The position numbers and the translations under genes are program-made. Under the pieces are notes generated by a model. That model saw only the letters and a program-made list of their open reading frames with translations, did no database searches and was not told the origin of the DNA. A stretch of 64,000 nucleotides of DNA from Candidatus Methylophosphatis haderslevensis (GTDB lineage Bacteria > Pseudomonadota > Gammaproteobacteria > Burkholderiales > Rhodocyclaceae). Positions 34,957 to 42,789 of this stretch are shown here, in pieces (positions within the stretch are counted from its first letter, which is position 1; the number at the start of each line of letters is the position of its first letter). The stretch lies in NCBI GenBank assembly GCA_016711925.1, contig JADJSA010000001.1:682001-746000 (forward strand), given 5' to 3'.

Positions 34957-35798
34957 ACCAGAAACTCCTCGCCCTCTACGGGTTGAAGTGGAATCCCTTC
35001 TCGCCCGAACTACCGACCGAGGCGATTTATGTGCCGCCCCGGATGGAGAACTTCTGCTGGCGTATCGAGCACGCCCAGATCAAGGAAGGCGGCTTTGCGA
35101 TGATCCACGGCGATCCGGGCACCGGCAAGAGCGTTGCCTTGCGTCTGTTGGCGGATCGCTTGACGCGACTGCCCGATGTCACGGTCGGCGCGATCAATCA
35201 TCCGCAGAGCAACCTGGCGGACTTCTACCGCGAAATGGGCGATATCTTTACCGTCCCACTGCGCCCGCATAACCGCTGGGGCGGTTTCAAAATCCTGCGC
35301 GAGGTCTGGTTCTCACATCTGGAGACGACACGCCGGCGAGCGGTGCTGCTCGTCGACGAAGCCCAGGAGATGAGCCCGGCGGTGCTGTGCGAGCTGCGAC
35401 TGCTGGCCAGCGCGCGTTTCGATTCGCAGCCATTGCTGTGCGTGGTGCTCGCCGGCGATGCGCGGCTGATCGAGAAGCTCCGGCGCGAGGAACTGATCCC
35501 GCTCGGCTCGCGCATTCGGACCCGGCTCGCGACCGAGCATGCGAGCCGCGATGAGTTGCTGGCCTGCCTCAATCATCTGCTGGCCGGCGCCGGCAACGCC
35601 AGCCTGATGACGCCTCAGTTGCGACAGACCTTGTGCGATCACGCTGCCGGCAATTACCGCATCATGACGACGTTGGCGGCGGAACTCCTCGCTGCGGCCG
35701 CACAGCGCGATCTGGCTCAGCTCGACGAGAAGCTCTACCTCGATGTCTTTGCCCAACCCGAGATGCCCAAGCCGCGCCGCGCCGCGGCGGGACGTTGA
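34953..35798 (+). CDS. ExeA/TniB-type AAA ATPase of the transposon
   Basis: A 281-residue AAA protein with Walker A GDPGTGKS and Walker B VLLVDEAQE, and the sensor-like VLAGDARLIEKL. Such ATPases guide target choice for Mu-, Tn7- and Tn552-like transposases. It is the only intact ORF of the element. The start overlaps the transposase stop by 4 bases. Confidence 0.9.
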   Translation: MNQKLLALYGLKWNPFSPELPTEAIYVPPRMENFCWRIEHAQIKEGGFAMIHGDPGTGKSVALRLLADRLTRLPDVTVGAINHPQSNLADFYREMGDIFTVPLRPHNRWGGFKILREVWFSHLETTRRRAVLLVDEAQEMSPAVLCELRLLASARFDSQPLLCVVLAGDARLIEKLRREELIPLGSRIRTRLATEHASRDELLACLNHLLAGAGNASLMTPQLRQTLCDHAAGNYRIMTTLAAELLAAAAQRDLAQLDEKLYLDVFAQPEMPKPRRAAAGR

Positions 35799-35816
35799 TC
35801 ACCGGAGGTACTGGCT

Positions 35817-36034
35817 ATGCGTCCCGATTCACGCCCCGTCAACATTACCCTCAATCTGCCATCGCTCCCTGATGAAGCCGTCGTCGAAATCCAGGATTCC
35901 TCTACGAGATCCTCGATCTCTTCATGACTCATTACGGCCACCAGGCCGATCGCTTCTACGAGGGCCTTTCCTACGACAACCTCGTCCATCCCGATCCGAA
36001 CTCCTTGCCCTCCAATGACGATCCGCCGTTCTGA
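35817..36034 (+). pseudogene. small transposon ORF, frameshifted
   Basis: ATG at 35817 has a GGAGG site 7-8 bases upstream. The frame breaks near TT 35897-35898; adding one base gives EIQDFLYEILDLFMTHYGHQ and an acidic end at 36034, about 72 residues. No domain was recognised. It is likely an accessory gene of the element because of spacing, orientation and the terminator that follows. Confidence 0.6.
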
Positions 36035-36055
36035 TTCTCACGCCCTCAACGTAAC

Positions 36056-36092
36056 AACGCCGTCGGCATTGATCTCCGACGGCGTTTCTCTT
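36056..36092 (+). terminator. rho-independent terminator at the transposon right end
   Basis: An 11-bp stem (AACGCCGTCGG / CCGACGGCGTT) with a 9-base loop is followed by TCTCTTT. It ends the transposon operon and separates it from the methyltransferase gene. Confidence 0.88.
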
Positions 36093-36299
36093 TGCCTTCC
36101 TCTCCGCCGATTACCATCACCGTCCGTGACCATCGGAACATCAAATCACGTGACCACACTCACACCGCCCCCCGGCGCGCGCATACTTGACGCGTCTTCA
36201 CGACATTCTAATCGGCACCGCGCCGCACCAACGTTTCGCGAATCAGCACGTGACTTTGCGGTCCTTGAACTGCACAGCTCACGAACCAGGGGGAACACA

Positions 36300-37148
36300 A
36301 TGGGGCGAAAGCTACTTGAGGCTATCAAGTATTCACCGGTTTCTCGCATCGCGACCCTGCCGCTGCGCATGCGGTCTTCGCTGCCGATGCTGGCGAGAAA
36401 CGCCGTTAGAACGATTGCGTGGGTATTCGGGGCGCGGGAGTGGGTAAACTTCGATTTTGACTACGATCCGCTCGGTGTGATCTCATGCGCCGGCGCGATC
36501 AGCGCCGCCACCCGGGTTGATCCGCGTGTTGTTCGGCGCTTCGCCGATGAACTAAAGTCCGATCACGCATTTGCAGAACGCTGCCGGCAGCGGGTTACGT
36601 CGACCAGACTGCGCTATGTTACGGATAGACGAGTGCACTACGGCCATCCAATGTACTTCTACATGGCCGTCAGGGCGACAAAACCCGGCGTGGTCTTTGA
36701 AGCCGGTACCGACAAGGGGCTCGGGGCGCTCGCCATTTGTCGCGCGCTCGATCGCAATCGCGCCGAGGGCACTCCCGGCAGGCTCATCACGATCGACCTT
36801 GCAAGCGATCGTGGCGACTACCTCGATGGGAACGAGGGGAGCTTGGCCACACGGCTAACTGGCGATAGCGTGGTTACGCTTGCTGCAATGAAGGAAAAAA
36901 TCGACTTCTTCATCCACGAAACGGTGAACGATCCCGACCACACACGCGCCCAACTTGCCGCCCTCGAGCCGCGCCTCGCACCCGGCGGTCTTGTCCTGAC
37001 GGGCTGGTTCAGCCAGGAGTTTGTCGAGTTCTGCGAACGCAACGATCTCGCATATCTGGAGGTCGTCGAGCGGCCCAAGGATTATTGGTACGCCGGGCGC
37101 CGAATGGGGCTCGCCTGGGCTCCGCGGGACGGCGCAACTACAGCGTAG
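36300..37148 (+). CDS. class I SAM-dependent methyltransferase-like protein
   Basis: A 282-residue protein. A SAM-type motif I is seen in VVFEAGTDKGLGALAICRAL, followed by a strand ending in ITIDLAS and PHxxxFIHETVNDPDH-like motif IV region (DFFIHETVNDPDHT) and GGLVLTGWF. Substrate unknown; the location suggests methylation of a sugar residue of the polysaccharide. ATG at 36300 has an AGGGGGA site. The frame upstream to 36015 runs through the transposon terminator and is rejected. Confidence 0.8.
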   Translation: MGRKLLEAIKYSPVSRIATLPLRMRSSLPMLARNAVRTIAWVFGAREWVNFDFDYDPLGVISCAGAISAATRVDPRVVRRFADELKSDHAFAERCRQRVTSTRLRYVTDRRVHYGHPMYFYMAVRATKPGVVFEAGTDKGLGALAICRALDRNRAEGTPGRLITIDLASDRGDYLDGNEGSLATRLTGDSVVTLAAMKEKIDFFIHETVNDPDHTRAQLAALEPRLAPGGLVLTGWFSQEFVEFCERNDLAYLEVVERPKDYWYAGRRMGLAWAPRDGATTA

Positions 37149-37257
37149 CGCTCCCGGCGGCCGATCCGCTCGGACGCCCGCCGCACAGGCATTGATTCGA
37201 GCGTGTGCGACGGGAAGAGCCGCGACCATTTTTTGGGTTGCTGATCTTGCGATGAAC

Positions 37258-38046
37258 TCATCCACGGCCGGCACCGTGCGCCGTCGAACTCGATCTCATC
37301 AACTGTTGCGCGGCGCCGATCAGGAACAGCGTATTGGTCACGAGGTACCGACGCCATAGGCGGCGGGGCTCAGAAACCAGTCGGTGCAACCACTCCAGCC
37401 CCGCATGCTGCATCCATAGCGGCGCACGCCTGATCGTACCCGCGTGATAGTCGAATGCCGCACCGACGCCGATCATCACCGCCCGAACTCGGCCGCGGTG
37501 CGCGGCCATCCATGCCTCCTGCTTCGGACAACCCAGGCTGACGAACACGACGCCAGCACCGGACGCGTTGATCCGCTCAACAGTCGCAGCGTCCTCGGCC
37601 TCGGTCGGCGGACGAAACGGAGGCGATTCCACTCCGACCAGTCGCAGCCCGGGAAATGCTTCCGTCAGCCTCGGAACCAGCGCATCCAGTGTCGTCTGCG
37701 CGCCACCGTAGAGATAGATGGCTTCACCCCGGCGCCCCGCCTCCGCGCAGTATTTCCACATCAGGTCAGGACCATTGATACGCGCTTGTCCGTGGTGGCC
37801 GAGCCGACGAAGCATCCATGCCACCGGGGCGCCATCTGGCGTCGCCATGTCGCATTGTTCGACCACACGCTGGAAGCTCGCATCCTGTGTGGCCATTACC
37901 GTGGAATGCGCGTTACATATGCAGACAACGCGCGATTCACGGGCTCGCGCCCATGCGGACACGCGATCGAGCGCTTCGCTCCAGGTCACAGTATCGATCT
38001 GCGCCCCCAGAACGCACTTCCGGCGCCTTTCCAACGGCTCATGCAC
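37258..38046 (-). CDS. WecG/TagA/CpsF family glycosyltransferase
   Basis: A 262-residue GT26 enzyme: VCICNAHSTVMATQD, MATPDGAPVAWMLRRLG (catalytic Asp), YLYGG, VVFVSLGCPKQEAWMAAHRG, VGVGAAFDYHAGTI (shown in conserved blocks). These transferases add N-acetylmannosaminuronic acid, N-acetylmannosamine or related sugars to lipid-linked acceptors. It is the last gene of the leftward EPS operon and overlaps the preceding gene by 8 bases. Confidence 0.93.
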   Translation of the reverse strand: MHEPLERRRKCVLGAQIDTVTWSEALDRVSAWARARESRVVCICNAHSTVMATQDASFQRVVEQCDMATPDGAPVAWMLRRLGHHGQARINGPDLMWKYCAEAGRRGEAIYLYGGAQTTLDALVPRLTEAFPGLRLVGVESPPFRPPTEAEDAATVERINASGAGVVFVSLGCPKQEAWMAAHRGRVRAVMIGVGAAFDYHAGTIRRAPLWMQHAGLEWLHRLVSEPRRLWRRYLVTNTLFLIGAAQQLMRSSSTAHGAGRG

Positions 38047-39220
38047 GTCGCACCCTTGCTTCCTCCATCGCCGCCCCGTATATGTCCATCAACATCGCAT
38101 AGTTTCCGTCGGCCGAAAACTTCGCTTCGTACTCTGCACGCGCGTTGCAGCCGAATTCGCGCAGTCGCGCCGGGTTTGCGGCGGCCCAAGCCAGCTTCTG
38201 CGCCAGATCGTCAGCATTGCCCGGCTCGAACAGGAGGCCGGTCACACCATCCTGCACCAGTTCGGCCAGCGCCCCGATGCGACTGGCGATGACCGGCAAA
38301 GCACTTGCGTATGCCTCGGCCAGCGTGCGGGGAAAGCCCTCGTAGCAGATGCTCGGCAAAATCAGCGCCACGGCGCGAGTCATCTCGTCGCGAACTTGCG
38401 CTTGACCAACATGGGCCAAAAGCCTGACGCCATCAATCCCGTGCAGACGATTTGCCTCCGGCCCGCTGCCCGCCACCCGCAGGCCGATCCCGGGCGACTT
38501 GGCCATCGCGCCCGCCAGTACTTCAACACCCTTCTCTTGCGACAACCGCCCGACGAACAGCACCCCGATGCGCTCGCCCTCTGACGGGGACGGCAAGTCG
38601 ACAAAATTTGGTTTGAGCATCAGCTTCTCCGCCGGCAAACCGCCTTCGATGAACTTGCGCCGGCAAAATTCGTTCAACACGATGAAGCGAGTCACCTTGT
38701 CGCGATAGGTACCAAGTGCCCGATGCACGCCCAGCATGGCGGCCACCACGCTGGTCTGCGGGAGCGAACCGCGATAGCAGCGGTGCGCGATCCCGCCCCA
38801 GGGCAATTGCCCCATACACAGCTCGCACACCATGCCTTCGCGCAGAAACATCGCCTGCGGACAGAGCAGACGGAAGTTGTGCAGGGTTTGCACGACCGGC
38901 ACACCTCGGCGCGCGGCGGTCCAAAACACCGACGGCGAGATCACCGGAAACGTGTTGTGGGCATGAATCACTTCCGGCGCAAAGCGATCGATCAGTTGGT
39001 TCAGCGTTGCAGCTGATCGAAGACTCCAGAGGGTTTCAGCCGCGACGCGCAGTCTTGACGTCGTCATCACATCGTCGTTGTGGCGCTGGAAGACTTCCAC
39101 GGCATGTCCGCGGCTGCGCAGCAACTCGACCTCCGCCTCGCAAACCAGATCCTCGCCGCCGCGCTGTTGATAGGCGTTGTGCACCACCAGCACCCGGGCG
39201 TTGCAGGCGTTATCGCTCAT
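38039..39220 (-). CDS. GT4 family glycosyltransferase
   Basis: A 393-residue GT-B enzyme. The N-terminal domain has VLVVHNAYQQRGGEDLVCEAE and HAHNTFPVISPSVFWTA; the C-terminal donor domain has VLFVGRLSQEKGVEVLAGA and EGFPRTLAEAYASALPVIAS, the Ex7E motif. CELCMGQ-type cysteine pair (VCELCMG) is typical of this subgroup. Linkage and sugar are unknown. Overlaps upstream gene by 4 bases. Confidence 0.92.
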   Translation of the reverse strand: MSDNACNARVLVVHNAYQQRGGEDLVCEAEVELLRSRGHAVEVFQRHNDDVMTTSRLRVAAETLWSLRSAATLNQLIDRFAPEVIHAHNTFPVISPSVFWTAARRGVPVVQTLHNFRLLCPQAMFLREGMVCELCMGQLPWGGIAHRCYRGSLPQTSVVAAMLGVHRALGTYRDKVTRFIVLNEFCRRKFIEGGLPAEKLMLKPNFVDLPSPSEGERIGVLFVGRLSQEKGVEVLAGAMAKSPGIGLRVAGSGPEANRLHGIDGVRLLAHVGQAQVRDEMTRAVALILPSICYEGFPRTLAEAYASALPVIASRIGALAELVQDGVTGLLFEPGNADDLAQKLAWAAANPARLREFGCNARAEYEAKFSADGNYAMLMDIYGAAMEEARVRRA

Positions 39221-40389
39221 CGACGACCATCTTGGACGGCCAGTGCCGCCTCGATGCCATCGGCAAACCTCGTGGCCATCTTCTCCATCGTATACAGGGC
39301 CGCGCTCACCCTACAGCCCGCCTCGAGTCGGGCCAACTCATCCGGTTGCGCTAACAGACCGGCAACCGCCGCGGCGTAGTCATCCACGGAGAAAGAAGTC
39401 ATCATCCCATTGGCGCCATTGCGCAGGTAGGCAATCTCCGGCCCGTGCCCCCGACAGTCCGTCGTGACCAACGGAACCTGCAGCGCAAACGAGTCGAGCA
39501 CGCCAAGCCCTACCGCGGCCGGGATGAGCATCACAGCGGAACAGGCCAGCAAGGTGACCTTCTCACTGCCTCGACGCACACCAGCCCAGTGTATCCAGGA
39601 ATCAGCGAGAGTTGACGCCCGAAGCCGTTCCTCGTCCTGCCCGGCGCCGACCACCAGCAACTGGAAATCGGGAACTTGTTCGCGCACGCGGCGGCTGGCT
39701 TCGATCAGAAAACCGATCCGCTTCTCCCGGTAGACTGACCCGACGTAGATTCCGATCGGGCCCAGGCCCAGACCCAGCGCACTACGCGATTGCGCAATTT
39801 CCGCCGGAGTCACCGCCTGTCGCAAGGCCACCAAGTGACCGGTATCCACCGCGTTGTTCAATACCGTAATGCGTTCGCGCGGAAAACCCGTCTCCAACAA
39901 AAACTCGCGACTGATGTCCGTGTAAGCGAACCACCAGTCCACCCGGGGCGTCGACCATCGCTTGATCTGTTCAAGCGCCCCGTCAGGGTTCTCCGATTGC
40001 ATGTTCTTGCCATGACCCCAGAACGCGATTCGCGCGCGAGGTCTGTGAAATAACAGCCAGTAGTTGTAGACGAGTTTGTTCTCCTGCGTCACGACCACGA
40101 GGTCCGCATCGCGAATCCGCGCGCCGAACGGCTGCCAGCAAAGCCGTCCTCCCAGAGCGTAACGGGTGGGGAGCTTGCGCGCCCACGGCAGCACGCCGCC
40201 GTCACCTTTCTTAGCCTCGTCCTCGGTCGCATCGCCATGTAGGACGTCGAGCAAAACACCTCGCTCCGCCAGCACGGTTCTCAGCCGTTCGAACAGAGGT
40301 ACCCGGTACTCCGTCATCCGCCGCTGGACTACAACCACCTTCTTCAATTGTTTGACGCCTTGCCTGACATGACTATTGCGATCGGGCAT
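39217..40389 (-). CDS. GT4-like glycosyltransferase
   Basis: A 390-residue GT-B protein: VVVVQRRMTEYRVPLFERLR, FWGHGKNMQ, a donor-site segment IGIYVGSVYREKRIGFLIEA, and ALQVPLVTTDCRGHGPEI. Sugar unknown. The ATG at 40389 overlaps the upstream gene by 46 bases; an internal TTG (LKKVVVV) is a possible alternative. It belongs to the leftward EPS operon. Confidence 0.88.
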   Translation of the reverse strand: MPDRNSHVRQGVKQLKKVVVVQRRMTEYRVPLFERLRTVLAERGVLLDVLHGDATEDEAKKGDGGVLPWARKLPTRYALGGRLCWQPFGARIRDADLVVVTQENKLVYNYWLLFHRPRARIAFWGHGKNMQSENPDGALEQIKRWSTPRVDWWFAYTDISREFLLETGFPRERITVLNNAVDTGHLVALRQAVTPAEIAQSRSALGLGLGPIGIYVGSVYREKRIGFLIEASRRVREQVPDFQLLVVGAGQDEERLRASTLADSWIHWAGVRRGSEKVTLLACSAVMLIPAAVGLGVLDSFALQVPLVTTDCRGHGPEIAYLRNGANGMMTSFSVDDYAAAVAGLLAQPDELARLEAGCRVSAALYTMEKMATRFADGIEAALAVQDGRR

Positions 40390-41675
40390 GCCTTTGCCGC
40401 AACCGATCCATCAGCGGGAACGACAAACTCACGATCGCCGCGTTCGCAGAAGCGCAAGCCCTTCGCCCCCGCCTGTGCGGTACCAAGTCCGACGGGTCGA
40501 TCCCTGTCACGGGACCAAATGAGCAGGGAAGTTTCGCTCTGATTCGGCCCCGCGAATCGGCAGGCGGTATGGCTTTCCACGAACGTACATCCCGCGGGCG
40601 TTCTGGGGATCAACCAATCGACAAACTCCTTCAGCGCTGCCAGCGTATCAGGCGAGGCATCGCGTCGCCCTCCGACAAAGCCAATCTCTTCACCGTCCCA
40701 GGAATAGTGGAATGCCCGGGCAACGCCGAGTTGCGCCTTGAGTGCGTAGCCGATCATCCAGAAGGCCGCGCCCGTCTGCTCGTCGAGTTGAAGCCAATCT
40801 GAACTCATCCACGCAGGACGTCCCATGCTCGGATCACGCCGAATCGCATAGCCGCTCTCGGTGTCCCACAGCGGCTTGCCCTCGGCACCTGCTGCCTTCA
40901 TTTCCCTGCGCAGGGCCGCGACCAGCGGAACGACTGCTTCCGGGTGCACTTTGGGCGAATAGAGATGATACGAGACAATGTCGGCGGCAGCAGCGCCGCC
41001 CTGGCGAAGGTAATTCGAGAACTTGTAGACTTCATCCGACGTGTTGCCGGTGAACGAGGCCGAGATCAACCGATTCTCCGAATCCACACCCTTGATGACC
41101 GCGTAGGCAACGCGCTGCAATTCGATCAACCTCTCCATCGAACCGGTGTAGAAGCTGGTCAGGTTTACCTCGTTCCACATTTCAAAGTATCTAACCCTGC
41201 CCTTGTACCGGCGCGCCACGGTATCCACATAGTCGCGCCACGCGTTGGTGTCCACCGGCGGTGCGGCTTGTCCGGGGCCATAGCCAGAGGGTCCATCGGG
41301 ATTTGCCGATGCCCATCTGGGCGACATGCCCAGCGGCAGGACGATCTCGGTGTGCGTGATCGCTGCCATCGCAACGTAGCGGTCCAGGCGTCGGAAATCC
41401 CAAGCGCCGGGTTTTGGCTCCAGGTCCGCCCAAGTCACGTTTGCGTCCCACAGGCGCCAGCTTCCGAATGGCACCGCCGGCCATGACGTTCCACGATCCG
41501 AACGGTGCATGTGAATTCCGAAGAACGGGCGTCCGACCGGAGCGCTTGCCGCCGAAGCAATCGCGTACGGCAACGGAGTGACATGCGTTTCCACGCCTCG
41601 GCCTGCGGCCCGACCGGCGACGACAGCGAGCGCGAGCATCGCGCTAACGCCGATTGCTTGCCAGAACTTCGTCAT
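40344..41675 (-). CDS. secreted glycoside hydrolase of the GH39/GH5 superfamily
   Basis: A 443-residue protein with a signal peptide (FWQAIGVSAMLALAVVAGRAAG). The catalytic barrel has RLWDANVTWADLEPKPG, the acid/base Glu in FEMWNEVN, and the nucleophile Glu in LWDTESGYA. It likely trims or edits the exopolysaccharide in the periplasm, as glycosidases in EPS loci often do. ATG at 41675 precedes the signal peptide; a longer frame to 41741 overlaps the previous gene more. Confidence 0.85.
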   Translation of the reverse strand: MTKFWQAIGVSAMLALAVVAGRAAGRGVETHVTPLPYAIASAASAPVGRPFFGIHMHRSDRGTSWPAVPFGSWRLWDANVTWADLEPKPGAWDFRRLDRYVAMAAITHTEIVLPLGMSPRWASANPDGPSGYGPGQAAPPVDTNAWRDYVDTVARRYKGRVRYFEMWNEVNLTSFYTGSMERLIELQRVAYAVIKGVDSENRLISASFTGNTSDEVYKFSNYLRQGGAAAADIVSYHLYSPKVHPEAVVPLVAALRREMKAAGAEGKPLWDTESGYAIRRDPSMGRPAWMSSDWLQLDEQTGAAFWMIGYALKAQLGVARAFHYSWDGEEIGFVGGRRDASPDTLAALKEFVDWLIPRTPAGCTFVESHTACRFAGPNQSETSLLIWSRDRDRPVGLGTAQAGAKGLRFCERGDREFVVPADGSVAAKACPIAIVMSGKASNN

Positions 41676-42789
41676 AGATCTTCTCCAGAACAGCCGTCCG
41701 GGCGAGAATGTCGAATCTTTCGACGACCATTTCTCTGCCACGTTGGCCCATCTCTCGAACTGTGTCGGGGTTTGCCAGGAGTTCGCAAAGGCGATCCGCC
41801 AGCCCCCGATGATCGTTTTCTTCGAAGAGTAATCCAGTCACTCCGTCGACCATGGCCTCCGGCATACCCCCGGAATTGGTAGCAATCACGGGCAAGCCAC
41901 ACGCCTGCGCCTCGAGCAGCGCGATGCCGAATGCTTCGGTCTGCCCAGCCTCATCGCGACGGCTGGCCTGAACATAGAGTGAAGACGACTGCATCGCCTC
42001 CAAGACTTTGTCGTTCGGTTGCTGCCCCAGCCAAGTGACGCGATCCGCAATGCCGAGGCTTTTGGCTAGGCTTGCAAGCGATGCCGATTCCGATCCGGCT
42101 CCAATCTGAATCAGTTTCGCGTCTGTAAACCGCCGGGCGATAAGGCTCATCGCTCGAAGGATGGTGTCGACTCCCTTCCATGGGACATGACGAGAAACAT
42201 TAACAATACGAAGGCGTACCCGGCGTGCGTCGTCGGCAACGAACTTCTTTGTATCGACGCCGATGTAATGGACGGTGATCTTGTCAGCCGGGCAACCTCG
42301 CCGAATCAGGCAACCCTTCAGGTACTCCGAAACGGCAATCACCCTCGCCGCGTAGCGATATAGCTGGCGTTCTCGCAATAGAAACAGAAGATTGGACGGC
42401 TTGAACTCGGCAAGCAGAGCCCGGCGCGAACGCTGGGCGTCAAAGCCGTGGAAGGTTACCACCAACGGAATCCGCTTCCGTCTGGCCAACGGAAGCACCA
42501 TGGACGCATCCGGCCCGAAATGCGCATGAATCAAAGCCGGCTTCAGTTGCGACGCCAATTCTTCAGCCGGTCGGCCGCAGAACGTGAATCGGACCTTCCC
42601 CATGAATCCGCTCGGGGAAACGAGCGGAACAATTGCCGACGAACTTGAAACCGACGAGCGCGCCTCCGGCGTCTGGTCGCGCGTCCAGACCTGGTACGAG
42701 AAGCGCACAAGAGCCGCGATCTGCGACGGAATGAATGCTTCGGAGGCGAGAAAGTAGACCGTTCTATAGTACGCAATTAGGTCTGCCAT
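41644..42789 (-). CDS. GT4 family glycosyltransferase (colanic-acid type)
   Basis: A 381-residue GT-B enzyme: FLASEAFIPSQI at the start, HAHFGPDASMVLPLA, VTFHGFDAQR, VNVSRHVPWKGVDTILRA, and the donor motif EAFGIALLEAQACGLPVIA. It resembles WcaL/AmsK-type transferases. Start overlaps the ligase stop by 13 bases. Confidence 0.92.
   Translation of the reverse strand: MADLIAYYRTVYFLASEAFIPSQIAALVRFSYQVWTRDQTPEARSSVSSSSAIVPLVSPSGFMGKVRFTFCGRPAEELASQLKPALIHAHFGPDASMVLPLARRKRIPLVVTFHGFDAQRSRRALLAEFKPSNLLFLLRERQLYRYAARVIAVSEYLKGCLIRRGCPADKITVHYIGVDTKKFVADDARRVRLRIVNVSRHVPWKGVDTILRAMSLIARRFTDAKLIQIGAGSESASLASLAKSLGIADRVTWLGQQPNDKVLEAMQSSSLYVQASRRDEAGQTEAFGIALLEAQACGLPVIATNSGGMPEAMVDGVTGLLFEENDHRGLADRLCELLANPDTVREMGQRGREMVVERFDILARTAVLEKIYDEVLASNRR

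Larger units (their letters stand above)
32706..36163 (+). mobile_element. decayed four-gene transposon with DDE transposase and ExeA-type ATPase
   Basis: Candidate ends are imperfect inverted repeats: GTGAGCACGGTCAC at 32706 and, on the other strand, GTGAGTGTGGTCAC from 36163 inward; an ATGGTCA motif recurs 30-40 bases inside each end. Between them lie a zinc-ribbon ORF, a DDE transposase, an AAA ATPase and a small ORF in one direction. All but the ATPase carry a frameshift. The transposase/ATPase pairing is Mu/Tn7/Tn552-like. No clear target duplication could be read, so exact boundaries are provisional. Confidence 0.75.
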
